Under the pieces are notes generated by a model. It was not told the origin of the DNA. It saw only the letters and a program-made list of their open reading frames with translations, and searched no databases. From CAZQYC01 sp043746555 (GTDB lineage Bacteria; Pseudomonadota; Gammaproteobacteria; Steroidobacterales; Steroidobacteraceae), in contig JAYTQU010000112.1 in NCBI GenBank assembly GCA_043746555.1, positions 1 to 17,623 of the forward strand: a DNA stretch of 17,623 nucleotides. Reading direction: 5' to 3'. Below are positions 7,068 through 14,383 of this stretch, in pieces. Made by a program: the position numbers and the translations under genes. Every line of letters starts with the position of its first letter. Within the stretch, counting starts at the first letter, position 1.

Positions 7068-8159
7068 GTGCCAATGAATGTCCGCGCGGCCGTGCTACAC
7101 GGCCCCAATCAACCCTTCGCCATCGAAACCGTCCAGCTTGAAGGCCCCGGCCCCGGCGAAGTGCTTATTCAAGTGAAGGCCACTGGTCTGTGTCACTCCG
7201 ATCTCAACGTGTACGAGGGTAAATCGCCGTGGGAATTCCCCACGATCCTCGGTCACGAAGCAGCCGGCATTGTCGTGGAATGCGGCGCCGGCGTCACCAA
7301 TTTTAAGAAGGGCGATCACGTCATTCCCTTCTTGATTCCGCACTGTGGCAAATGCAACTACTGCGCATCGAGCAAGACGAATTTATGCCAAGAGGCGTTC
7401 GTGCGCTTGCGACCCGGTAAGAGTCACTTCTCACTCAACGGCAAACCCGTTACGCAATTGTGGGGCTTGGGTACCTTTGCCGAATACACCGTATTACCGG
7501 TCGATACGATCGCCAAGGTTCGAGACGATGCGCCGTTCGATCGCATTTGTTATATCGGTTGCGGCGCGACCACCGGTTTAGGCGCTGCGCTATTTGCGGC
7601 TAAAATTGAAAAAGGCAGTTCCGTTGTCGTATTCGGTCTCGGTGGCATCGGTCTCAACGTAATTCAAGGGGCAAAACTCGCAGGCGCTACCACCATCATC
7701 GGTATCGACACCAACGACGCGAAAGAAGCCATTGCACGCGAAATGGGCGCGACGCATTTCATCAATCCCAAGACTGTAGAAAAAATCGTCGGACATTTGA
7801 TGAAGCTGACCGGCGGCGGCGCGGATTACAGCTTCGAATGTATCGGCAACCCGGTCGTCATGCGCACCGCGCTCGAATGCACCAACGCCGCATGGGGCGT
7901 CGCGTACATCATCGGCGTCGCCGCGCATGGCGCGGAACTCACGGCAATTCCCGGTCAACTCTTCATGGGTCGTAAATGGACCGGCGCGTACATGGGCGGC
8001 GCTGAAGTCAGTCGCTTACCCGAAGTTGTCGACTGGTATATGAACGGTAAGATCAATCTCGACAAACTCATTACGCATCGCATGCCGCTGGAAAAAATCG
8101 GCGAAGGCTTTGAGCTGATGCAGAAGGGTCTGTCGATCAGATCAGTCATCGTTCTATGA
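7068..8159 (+). CDS. Zinc-dependent, NAD-linked medium-chain alcohol dehydrogenase
   Basis: The start is set at GTG 7068, giving 363 residues; ATG 7074 would remove only two. The frame extends upstream to 6861, but that part overlaps the divergent gene and lacks family homology. Catalytic zinc ligands are Cys42 (GLCHSD), His63-Glu64 (GHEAAG) and Cys165 (GCGATTG). The structural zinc lobe has Cys93, 96, 99 and 107 in HCGKCNYCASSKTNLC. The Rossmann motif GLGGIG is at 190-195, and Asp214 (GIDTND) at the end of the second strand favours NAD over NADP. The pattern fits the class III / aryl-alcohol / S-hydroxymethyl-thiol dehydrogenase branch. The exact substrate is not determinable. No glutathione-linked partner (such as S-formylglutathione hydrolase) is adjacent, and the nearby nitronate oxidase is not an obvious pathway partner. 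Confidence 0.9.
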   Translation: MPMNVRAAVLHGPNQPFAIETVQLEGPGPGEVLIQVKATGLCHSDLNVYEGKSPWEFPTILGHEAAGIVVECGAGVTNFKKGDHVIPFLIPHCGKCNYCASSKTNLCQEAFVRLRPGKSHFSLNGKPVTQLWGLGTFAEYTVLPVDTIAKVRDDAPFDRICYIGCGATTGLGAALFAAKIEKGSSVVVFGLGGIGLNVIQGAKLAGATTIIGIDTNDAKEAIAREMGATHFINPKTVEKIVGHLMKLTGGGADYSFECIGNPVVMRTALECTNAAWGVAYIIGVAAHGAELTAIPGQLFMGRKWTGAYMGGAEVSRLPEVVDWYMNGKINLDKLITHRMPLEKIGEGFELMQKGLSIRSVIVL

Positions 8160-8172
8160 ACGATGCAAGGCG

Positions 8173-8402
8173 TTAGTAGTTAGTAACTAGTTCTACTTTG
8201 TCAGGTTGGGATCAAGCGATGCGGGGCAAGGCGCTATGGCCTGAAAAAGCGCAGCGTACACGGTAGTACGTGAGTATTTTTCAGGCCGTTGCAACGCCGC
8301 ACCGCGCGCTTCAGCGCAACCTGACAAAGTAGAACTAGGAGTTAGCCGGAAACGGAAATGTATCGGTGATGCAAATTCTGGCTAACGCCTAACTCCTAAT
8401 CC
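8173..8402. repeat. Heptamer-repeat hairpin B, interrupted by a palindromic element
   Basis: The left arm reads TTAGTAG, TTAGTAA (8173-8186), then CTAG. It resumes after the insertion as CTAGGAG, TTAGCCG (8335-8348). The right arm is CTAACGC, CTAACTC, CTAATCC (8382-8402), preceded by TTCTGG. Loop-proximal sequence (AGCCGGAAA ... TTCTGGCTAAC) matches hairpins A and C. It lies between the convergent dehydrogenase and GntR genes. Confidence 0.75.
8187..8338. mobile_element. MITE-like palindromic element with CTAG flanks
   Basis: Two 22-nt ends, 8187-8208 and 8317-8338, are perfect inverted repeats of each other, each including an outer CTAG. Inside, GGCCTGAAAAA (8238-8248) and TTTTTCAGGCC (8277-8287) are also perfectly inverted. 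CGTAC (8255-8259) and GTACG (8266-8270) close the centre, and the 29-nt segments between stems are about half complementary. The whole can fold as one long hairpin or cruciform. It has no coding capacity. CTAG on both sides looks like a 4-bp target-site duplication, as made by some IS5-group transposases that use YTAR targets. Removing 8187-8334 (one CTAG plus the 144-bp element) restores the 7-nt register of the surrounding repeat. The element family is not recognised. Confidence 0.7.
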
Positions 8403-8412
8403 ACTTCCCATT

Positions 8413-8775
8413 TCACTCCCCATCCGCCAGCTCCTTCAAATCGATGCCGAGCCGTTGCATGCGTTCGCGCAGCACCGGCCATTCTTCTTTCAAAAACTTC
8501 GACCGCTCGCGTTTTAGAATTGCATCGCGCACGCCTTTACGAATCACCAAGCCTTCGCCGCGTAGCTTGTCTAAAAATCCTTCGCGCGCTAATTCTTTGT
8601 AGACCTTAGCGACCGTCAACGGATTGATGTCGTAGTCGCTCGCCAATTGCCGCACCGACGGCAACATCTCTCCTTCTATATAAGTGCGATCCAGGATGTG
8701 ACCAATCAATAAATGCATGAGCTGCCGGTAGATCGGCAGATCGTCGTGCCATTGCGGTTGGGTGGCCTTTCTCAT
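8413..8775 (-). CDS. GntR-family transcriptional regulator, YtrA subfamily
   Basis: The start is ATG 8775, giving 120 residues. An in-frame ATG at 8835 would add a peptide beginning MDSRLRGNDG, but that is merely a translated REP palindrome, so it was rejected. Residues 11-80 form a winged helix-turn-helix with the GntR signature: DLPIYRQLMHLLIGHI, LPSVRQLASDYDINPLTVAKVYKELAREG and a wing at LRGEGLVI. The C-terminal part is only about 40 residues of helix, too short for a ligand domain, which defines the YtrA type. YtrA regulators typically repress ABC transporter operons, often in answer to cell-envelope antibiotics. Here it is divergent from an adaptor/ABC locus that starts 217 nt away, so that locus is its likely target, along with itself. 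No Shine-Dalgarno is evident. Confidence 0.88.
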   Translation of the reverse strand: MRKATQPQWHDDLPIYRQLMHLLIGHILDRTYIEGEMLPSVRQLASDYDINPLTVAKVYKELAREGFLDKLRGEGLVIRKGVRDAILKRERSKFLKEEWPVLRERMQRLGIDLKELADGE

Positions 8776-8808
8776 CAAGCAAATAGTGCGCCATTCGTCA
8801 GGTCTCCC

Positions 8809-8882
8809 GTCATTCCCGCGTAGGCGGGAATCCATTGCTCCGAGACTTAAAATGCATGGACCCCCGCCTACGCGGGGGTGAC
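8809..8882. repeat. REPIN-like pair of inverted REP palindromes
   Basis: Two 26-nt palindromes (8809-8834 and 8857-8882) face each other across 22 nt. Core stems are ATTCCCGCGTAGGCGGGAAT-like on the left and CCCCCGCCTACGCGGGGG on the right. The right copy, reversed, matches the left at 22 of 26 positions. The differences are paired (TT/AA replaced by CC/GG), so each stem stays perfect. This is typical of REP doublets mobilised by RAYT transposases; none is in the window. It sits in the divergent regulatory region between the GntR regulator and the adaptor gene. Confidence 0.8.
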
Positions 8883-8922
8883 ACAGAATTGGTCGCTACA
8901 TTACATCGTCCCCACTTGCGTG

Positions 8923-8964
8923 CCAATGTATTATTGGTGTACTGTATTACCACGATAACACACC
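8923..8964. promoter_or_regulatory. Candidate operator/promoter region between GntR regulator and ABC locus
   Basis: An AT-rich patch contains the palindrome CCAATGTATTATTGG (8923-8937) overlapping GGTGT (8936-8940), which has an inverted partner ACACC at 8960-8964. It is 30-70 nt before the adaptor start and upstream of the regulator gene on the other strand. That is where a YtrA-type repressor would be expected to bind. No strong -35/-10 pair could be fixed. Confidence 0.35.
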
Positions 8965-8992
8965 TAGATCGCAAACTGGATAACGGTACGTG

Positions 8993-10327
8993 ATGAACGC
9001 GATCCTCAAATGGAGGCAATCCGATTCGAGCGAAGAGGTCGCCAACGGCGACGAGCCCGCCGTTTCCGCAATGGACCGGCGCGTGGGTCGTCCACCGATC
9101 ACGCGGGCGCAATGGATCGGAATCGGAATCGCCGCACTTTTTGTCGCTGCTGCTGCATATGGATACGTGCGGTATGGATTGCAGCGCACGCTCAGCATGG
9201 ATGTCGATCGATTAGTGATCTCCACCACGCAACCCGGTTCGTTTCACGACTACATCCCCATCACCGGCAACGTTCAGCCGCGCGAAACGGTGTACCTCGA
9301 CGCCGTTGACGGCGGCCAAGTGGTGGAGTTGCTGGTCGAAGAAGGTGCCGTCGTTAAGGCCGGCCAACCGCTCGCGCGATTGAACAACACCAATCTCCAA
9401 TTGCAGCTCATTAACAGTGAGGCGCAACAATCCGAGCAGCTCAATCGTCTCACCAGTACCAAACTCGCCTTCGAACAAAGCCGCCTGGCACATACACGCG
9501 AGATGATCGACATGCAATTTCAAATGGAACAAGCCACGCAACGATTAAAGCGTATGCAATCGCTCGCCGGCACCGGCGCTATCAAGCGTTCCGACATCGA
9601 AGACGCACAACTCGATCTGAATCGACTCACTGATCTGTATGCCGCGGCCAAAGAAGCCAAGCGCGTAGACGAGTCGCTCCAGAAAGAACAGATGCAGCAG
9701 ATCGATACGACTATCGCTGGACTCAACAAGAACCTGGCTATCGCACGCCAGAACTTAGAAAACCTAACGATCAAAGCGCCGATCGCCGGTCAACTCACGT
9801 CGTTCGAAGCGCACATGGGCGAATCCAAGCGTCCCGGCGAGCGCATTGGACAGATCGATCAAATCGACACCTACAAAGTCACCGCACTGGTCGACGAACA
9901 CTATCTTGCACGCACTGCAGTCGGCCAAGAAGCCACCGCGGAAATCGATGGCAAAGAACATCGCATGCAACTGACCAAGCTCTATTCGGAAGTGCGCGAC
10001 CGACAGTTCAAGGTCGATTTATCCTTCACCGATGAAGTGCCCACGTCGGTTCGCCGGGGGCAATCGCTGCAACTTCGTTTAGCGATAGGCGCTTCTTCGA
10101 ATGGATTAGTCATCGCCAACGGACCCTTCTACGAAGACACCGGCGGTCAATGGGCGTTTGTCGTTGATGGCAATCAAGCGACTAAACGTCCAGTGAAACT
10201 CGGTCGGCGCAATCCCGAAAGCGTTGAAGTGCTGGAAGGTTTATCGTCGGGCGACAAAGTCATCACCTCAAGCTACGAATCGCTCAAAGACTTTGAACGC
10301 ATCGAATTACGTGGGAGCGCGAAGTGA
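8993..10327 (+). CDS. Periplasmic adaptor (HlyD/MacA-like membrane fusion protein)
   Basis: The start is set at ATG 8993 (444 residues); the adjoining GTG 8990 would add one residue. A cytoplasmic N-terminus of about 40 residues precedes one membrane helix (about 41-58, WIGIGIAALFVAAAAYGYV). The first half of the lipoyl domain spans about 98-132 (VYLDAVDGGQVVELLVEEGAVVKAGQPLARL). A long coiled-coil hairpin of about 134-255, rich in Gln/Leu/Glu, follows. The second lipoyl half begins LENLTIKAPIAGQLTSF (255-271). A beta-barrel and a membrane-proximal domain complete the chain, ending in VEVLEGLSSGDKVITSSYE. Such adaptors connect an inner-membrane MacB-type permease to an outer-membrane TolC-like channel. 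No TolC gene is in the window. It heads the ABC locus; the ATPase starts 183 nt downstream. Confidence 0.9.
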   Translation: MNAILKWRQSDSSEEVANGDEPAVSAMDRRVGRPPITRAQWIGIGIAALFVAAAAYGYVRYGLQRTLSMDVDRLVISTTQPGSFHDYIPITGNVQPRETVYLDAVDGGQVVELLVEEGAVVKAGQPLARLNNTNLQLQLINSEAQQSEQLNRLTSTKLAFEQSRLAHTREMIDMQFQMEQATQRLKRMQSLAGTGAIKRSDIEDAQLDLNRLTDLYAAAKEAKRVDESLQKEQMQQIDTTIAGLNKNLAIARQNLENLTIKAPIAGQLTSFEAHMGESKRPGERIGQIDQIDTYKVTALVDEHYLARTAVGQEATAEIDGKEHRMQLTKLYSEVRDRQFKVDLSFTDEVPTSVRRGQSLQLRLAIGASSNGLVIANGPFYEDTGGQWAFVVDGNQATKRPVKLGRRNPESVEVLEGLSSGDKVITSSYESLKDFERIELRGSAK

Positions 10328-10452
10328 GCGCCGCGATCCTCCCTCTTCCGCTTGAAATCCGTCTTCTCGCTCTGCTCACGAAGGAGAACCTTTCTTCGAC
10401 ATTGGTTCACCCCCCAAAAAACTTCGTGGGCGGAGCGGGACTCATTTTCCTA

Positions 10453-10487
10453 CCTACCGCCTACAGCCTAGTACCTACAGCCTAAGT
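10453..10487. repeat. Heptamer-repeat array CCTANNN (single arm)
   Basis: Five units of exactly 7 nt stand in a row: CCTACCG, CCTACAG, CCTAGTA, CCTACAG, CCTAAGT. No inverted partner is seen in the 10328-10510 gap. The array ends about 10 nt before the ATPase ribosome binding site AGGAGA (10497-10502). The remainder of this gap shows nothing recognisable. Confidence 0.65.
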
Positions 10488-10510
10488 TTCGACGCCAGGA
10501 GACACGTCTA

Positions 10511-11191
10511 ATGATCACGCTCAAAAACGTTCGCAAACTCTACAGAACGAACGATCTGGAAACCACAGCGCTCGACGATGTGAGTCTGGAAATCAAGAAA
10601 GGCGAATTCGTCGCAATCATGGGGCCATCGGGTTGCGGGAAATCGACGCTACTCAATGTGATCGCCATGATCGACACGGTCACGGCCGGATTTTATTTTC
10701 TCGGCGAACAGGAAATATCGAAATATCCCGAAAGCAAATTGGTTGATCTGCGTAAGCACAACATCGGTTTCATCTTCCAAAGCTTCAATCTCATCGACGA
10801 TCTCTCCGTCTACGAAAACGTCGAACTCCCTTTGCTTTATCAAGATGTGCCGCGAGCCAAGCGCAGGTCGCGCGTGCGAGAAGTACTAGAGCTTGTTGAT
10901 CTCTCACCGCGCGCCAAACACAAACCCTCGCAACTTTCCGGCGGTCAGCAACAGCGCGTCGCTGTGGCGCGTGCTGTGGTCGGTGATCCCAAGTTGATCG
11001 TTGCAGACGAACCAACAGGAAACTTGGACACCAAGAACGGCGAAGACGTGATGGATATGTTGACGACACTCAATGAACAAGGCGCAACGATATTGATGGT
11101 TACGCACTCGCCAACGCACGCAAAGAGCGCACATCGAATCATCAACATGCTGGATGGACGAATCGTGCCGGATGTGAGCGGGTCTTTGTGA
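10511..11191 (+). CDS. ABC transporter ATP-binding protein, MacB/LolD/FtsE type
   Basis: The protein has 226 residues, a typical stand-alone ATPase. Walker A is GPSGCGKST (38-46), the Q-loop glutamine is Gln90 (FIFQSFNL), the signature LSGGQQQRVAVARA spans 142-155, Walker B is LIVADEP (162-168) with catalytic Glu167, and the H-loop is His199 (VTHS). The order and wording match the type VII (MacB/LolCDE/FtsEX) group, which couples ATP use to mechanical movement of a periplasmic adaptor rather than to transport through a membrane pore. The start ATG has a strong AGGAGA ribosome site 8 nt upstream. It lies between the adaptor and the first permease and presumably powers both downstream permeases, since no second ATPase gene is present. 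Confidence 0.93.
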   Translation: MITLKNVRKLYRTNDLETTALDDVSLEIKKGEFVAIMGPSGCGKSTLLNVIAMIDTVTAGFYFLGEQEISKYPESKLVDLRKHNIGFIFQSFNLIDDLSVYENVELPLLYQDVPRAKRRSRVREVLELVDLSPRAKHKPSQLSGGQQQRVAVARAVVGDPKLIVADEPTGNLDTKNGEDVMDMLTTLNEQGATILMVTHSPTHAKSAHRIINMLDGRIVPDVSGSL

Positions 11192-11206
11192 AGAAGTCGC
11201 CAGCGG

Positions 11207-11331
11207 TTAGTCGTTAGGAGTTAGCCAGAAATGTTCGAGATTCGAGAAAAGCGACGTACTCTGGGAAATCCATGACAATTTATTCCTAATGCCTTCTCTT
11301 TCTTATCTGGCTAACAACTAACTGCTAACGC
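11207..11331. repeat. Heptamer-repeat hairpin C between ATPase and permease genes
   Basis: The left arm is TTAGTCG, TTAGGAG, TTAGCCA (11207-11227) followed by GAAATG. The right arm is TCTGG then CTAACAA, CTAACTG, CTAACGC (11306-11331). The arms are inverted and can pair over more than 20 bp around a loop of about 75 nt. The right arm ends 13 nt before the ATG of the first permease. It lies inside what should be one operon. Confidence 0.72.
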
Positions 11332-11344
11332 CTTCCTTCTTCTT

Positions 11345-13834
11345 ATGTTCAAACACTACCTTACAACGGCGCTGCGTCACTTTCGTCAGCACAAAGTTAC
11401 GACAAGCATCAACGTCGTATGCCTAACCATTGGGCTCGTGTGCTTTCTAGCAATCTACACGACGATTGCTTATATCAGTCATGGGGATCTTCAGTATCCG
11501 AACGCCGATCGTATCTACATGGTGAATCAAGCGGTGGGGACTTCTCTCGCTGCACCCACTGCTTCGTTTGGCGCGGCCAAGTATCTGCGCACGGATGTTC
11601 CCGAACTTGAAACAGTGGCGCGAATATCTGCGAACACCGGGGTGACCCCCTCAGAGGAACCCATTGCTGCCGGAGGAAAAAAGACCACGCTACGTGTGTC
11701 GTATGCCGATCCGGAATTTTTGCAGGTGTTCGCGCTGCCGCTATTGATTGGCGACTCTCACAACGCATTGCTTTCGCCGCGCAGCGCGATCATTACAAAA
11801 ACAACGGCGTTGCAATTGTTCGGCAACGTCCAGGGTGCACTCGGCAAAACGTTACGGCTGCAAGATGGTAGTGACATCGTCGTGCGTGGCGTGATCGACG
11901 AATTGAAACAACCCTCGCATATGAGCACCAGCGCATCGGCAACTACTCTCGTGAGCTTCGATGTTCTGCTGTCGATGGATGTTCTTAAAGCGGGAGCGGC
12001 GACTGACTTTATGAAAGCCACTGCGATCCGCGATTGGTTATCGCCATTGTTCGCCACTTACGCAGTGTTGCCCAAGGATGGCTCTTTCACTGTCGAGATG
12101 CTCCGCGATCGATTGAAACAACTTGGTCCTCGTCATGCCGATACCGCAATTATTAAACAGCAGTTCGGTGCGGTGCGTGTGTCCGATTATCTTTTGAGTA
12201 CCCTCGGCTCATTGTCGGGCGAGGATAAAACCGGTGTATCCGCAGCGGCGCTGTTTTATTTTTTGGGCGCCGTGGTTTTATTTGCTTCTTGTTTGAACTA
12301 CGCCAACTTAGCCACCGCGCAAGCAGTAACGCGCGCGAAAGAAATCGGCATGCGACGCGTCGTGGGTGCGCGCACGGGGCAAATCATGACGCAGTTTCTC
12401 TTGGAAGCGGCGATGGTGACGCTGGCTGCGCTGAGCTTCGCGCTACTACTGGTTATTGCGGCGCTGATCGCGATCCCAATTGCAGGCATCGATGCGGTAG
12501 TCACATCCATCGCGACCACTTGGCAATTTTGGGCAATGCTTGGCGGACTGCTGCTCGCAGTGACGATTTGCGCCGGCGCATATCCTGCCTTTGTGTTGTC
12601 GCGCGTGCGACCGACACAAGCAATGCGAACGGGAGCAACAAAAACCGGCGGACGTTTCACGCAACGCGTGCTTGTGGTCGTTCAATTTTCCGCCGCTGCA
12701 TTCTTATTGATTGCGGTGCTGGCGATGCATGCGCAAAACGGAGAATTTAAACGACTTGCGTTGAGCAACAGTGCGGACCCGTTCATAGTTATAGCCAATA
12801 ACATTCACGCGGCGCATGTCGACTATGACGTACTGCGCACGGAGTTATTGCGCCAGCCCCACATTCAGTCGGTCACCGCATCGTTGCTATCGCCGTGGGT
12901 CATGATCGGTGGCAACTACGCCGTCGGAGTATCACCCGACGCCGCCGCGCGAAAGATGCATACGGTGACTAGTGTAGTGAATCACGACTTCTTCTCAACG
13001 TTGGGAATCAACGTTTTAGCGGGCCGCGTGTTCGATCGCGAATATGCCAACGACGATTCAACGCCGGCGATGGATAACTCATCGCACAGAATTGGCGAGG
13101 TTGTCATCGGTCGCGCGCTTGCTGAAGAAAGCGGCTGGACGAAGCCGACAGATGCAATCGGCAAAATGCTCTATGACTTTTCCGACCCGAGCATTGCCGC
13201 CGCGCCGCTTCGAGTGATCGGAGTCGTCGAAAACCGCCCGATGAGCATCGTCGCCGTTGGCGCTAACTCTAATATGTATATGCTTGAGCCGTCGATTGCG
13301 TCGTTTCCCATCATTCGCATCTCTAAGCTCGACACCGCGAGTGCGCTCAGAGAGATCCATCAAGTGTGGAACAAATTGGCGCCCAATGTAGCGCTCAAAA
13401 CGCACTTCTCCGATGAACTCGTCGCTTCCGCCTTCGCTCTCTTCGAGATCGTTGGCAGTGTTTTTTCGGCAGTTGCATTGCTCGCATTCTCCATATCTAT
13501 ATTGGGATTGATCGGACTCTCTCTGCACGTGATCGGACGCCGTAAGCAAGAAATCGGCGTACGCAAGACATTAGGCGCGAGCGTGCAACGCATTGTCATC
13601 ATGCTTATTAAGGACTTCTCAATTCCCATCCTCATCGCCAATGTAATCGCTTGGCCGATCGCTTATCTGATATTGAAAGTCTACGTGAGTATCTTTACTC
13701 AACGAACCGCGCTATCCATCGCGCCGTTCATCGCAGGATTACTGATCACAGTATCTGTTGCATGGATCGCGGTTACTGCTCAAGCAACGCGCGCGGCGAG
13801 AATGAATCCCGCGACTGTGCTCCGGTACGAGTAA
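11345..13834 (+). CDS. ABC transporter permease with two MacB-PCD/FtsX units (copy 1)
   Basis: The protein has 829 residues, about double a LolC-type subunit. The first helix (about 21-43, SINVVCLTIGLVCFLAIYTTI) is followed by a periplasmic domain (about 45-290). Three helices near 299-320, 352-378 and 396-420 make the first FtsX domain, with its cytoplasmic signature RAKEIGMRRVVGARTGQIM. A fifth helix (about 440-462) leads to a second periplasmic domain. Three last helices (about 697-725, 745-772, 785-808) form the second FtsX domain, with RRKQEIGVRKTLGASVQ. The end NPATVLRYE is typical. The 8-helix layout means one chain could supply both halves of a type VII transporter. No Shine-Dalgarno precedes the ATG, since the upstream bases are pyrimidine-rich hairpin sequence. 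It acts in the inner membrane with the neighbouring ATPase and adaptor; the cargo is unknown. Confidence 0.9.
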   Translation: MFKHYLTTALRHFRQHKVTTSINVVCLTIGLVCFLAIYTTIAYISHGDLQYPNADRIYMVNQAVGTSLAAPTASFGAAKYLRTDVPELETVARISANTGVTPSEEPIAAGGKKTTLRVSYADPEFLQVFALPLLIGDSHNALLSPRSAIITKTTALQLFGNVQGALGKTLRLQDGSDIVVRGVIDELKQPSHMSTSASATTLVSFDVLLSMDVLKAGAATDFMKATAIRDWLSPLFATYAVLPKDGSFTVEMLRDRLKQLGPRHADTAIIKQQFGAVRVSDYLLSTLGSLSGEDKTGVSAAALFYFLGAVVLFASCLNYANLATAQAVTRAKEIGMRRVVGARTGQIMTQFLLEAAMVTLAALSFALLLVIAALIAIPIAGIDAVVTSIATTWQFWAMLGGLLLAVTICAGAYPAFVLSRVRPTQAMRTGATKTGGRFTQRVLVVVQFSAAAFLLIAVLAMHAQNGEFKRLALSNSADPFIVIANNIHAAHVDYDVLRTELLRQPHIQSVTASLLSPWVMIGGNYAVGVSPDAAARKMHTVTSVVNHDFFSTLGINVLAGRVFDREYANDDSTPAMDNSSHRIGEVVIGRALAEESGWTKPTDAIGKMLYDFSDPSIAAAPLRVIGVVENRPMSIVAVGANSNMYMLEPSIASFPIIRISKLDTASALREIHQVWNKLAPNVALKTHFSDELVASAFALFEIVGSVFSAVALLAFSISILGLIGLSLHVIGRRKQEIGVRKTLGASVQRIVIMLIKDFSIPILIANVIAWPIAYLILKVYVSIFTQRTALSIAPFIAGLLITVSVAWIAVTAQATRAARMNPATVLRYE

Positions 13835-13886
13835 CACAACCTCGAAACTCTGATTTGATTCTCTCAATCAACTGAAAGGAGTTCCC

Positions 13887-14315
13887 ATGAAGACGTTTCG
13901 CATTGTATTGATCGCTTCTGCAACCGCATTAGCCGCTGCGTGCTCTTCCGCGCCCAGCAAACCAGCCGTACCTGTAGCGTCCGCCGCGCCGGTCGCGCCT
14001 GTCGCGCCCGCACTTGCGAACATCGCCGGCAATTGGATTATCACAGTTGAAACGCCGATGGGCACGATGGACGCAAAAATGTCTGTCGTTCAAAACGGGA
14101 AGGACATCAATGGCCGACTGGAAAGCCAAATGGGCAACGTCGACTACAAAGGCGGTGTTGACACCAACAACATAAAGTTCAGTTACAGCATCGAGGCACT
14201 GGGCGGACCTCCAGGTTCCTTTGACTATGTAGGACAGTTGGACGCTGGCGTAATGAAAGGCAAAGCGACATTTGGCAGCTTCGGCGACGGCACTTGGACC
14301 GCCAAACGTCCATAG
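13887..14315 (+). CDS. Small lipoprotein with beta-rich domain, in the ABC locus
   Basis: The protein has 142 residues. The signal peptide (1-18) ends in the lipobox LAAAC, with Cys19 the lipidated residue. A Pro/Ala/Val-rich linker (about 20-40) precedes a beta-strand domain (about 42-142) of the pattern GNWIITVETPMGTMDAKMSVVQNG ... INGRLESQMG ... FDYVGQLDAGVMKGKATFGSFGDGTWTAKR. This resembles the small calycin-like domain often found at the end of amidohydrolase-like proteins, here standing alone. AAGGAG at 13876-13881 is a strong ribosome site, much better than that of the preceding permease. It lies 52 nt after copy 1 and 68 nt before copy 2, so it is very probably in the same transcript. 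It may be a cargo, sensor or accessory protein of the transporter; that is inference. Confidence 0.8.
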   Translation: MKTFRIVLIASATALAAACSSAPSKPAVPVASAAPVAPVAPALANIAGNWIITVETPMGTMDAKMSVVQNGKDINGRLESQMGNVDYKGGVDTNNIKFSYSIEALGGPPGSFDYVGQLDAGVMKGKATFGSFGDGTWTAKRP

Positions 14316-14383
14316 AAAAGCGATGAGCCCTTCTCGCCCAATTCTTACTATCCGCGATCCGCTAACCGCTTCCAGGGAACGCC

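Noticed and set aside
8238..8287. GGCCTGAAAAA...TTTTTCAGGCC as an intrinsic terminator
   Set aside because: The T-run lies inside the stem rather than after it, and the whole is part of a larger symmetric element.
8187..8338. Integron attC site or CRISPR-like repeat
   Set aside because: No attC core-site pattern and no repeat-spacer array; the symmetric ends with CTAG flanks fit a MITE better.
8776..8835. N-terminal extension of the GntR regulator (MDSRLRGNDG...)
   Set aside because: This peptide is the translation of a REP palindrome, seen often as a false gene start; the winged-helix domain begins after ATG 8775.
12289..12750. Plus-strand frame inside permease 1 (and the like at 15328-15840 in permease 2)
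   Set aside because: These are shadow frames of the same conserved region in the two paralogues; similarity arises from the real genes.
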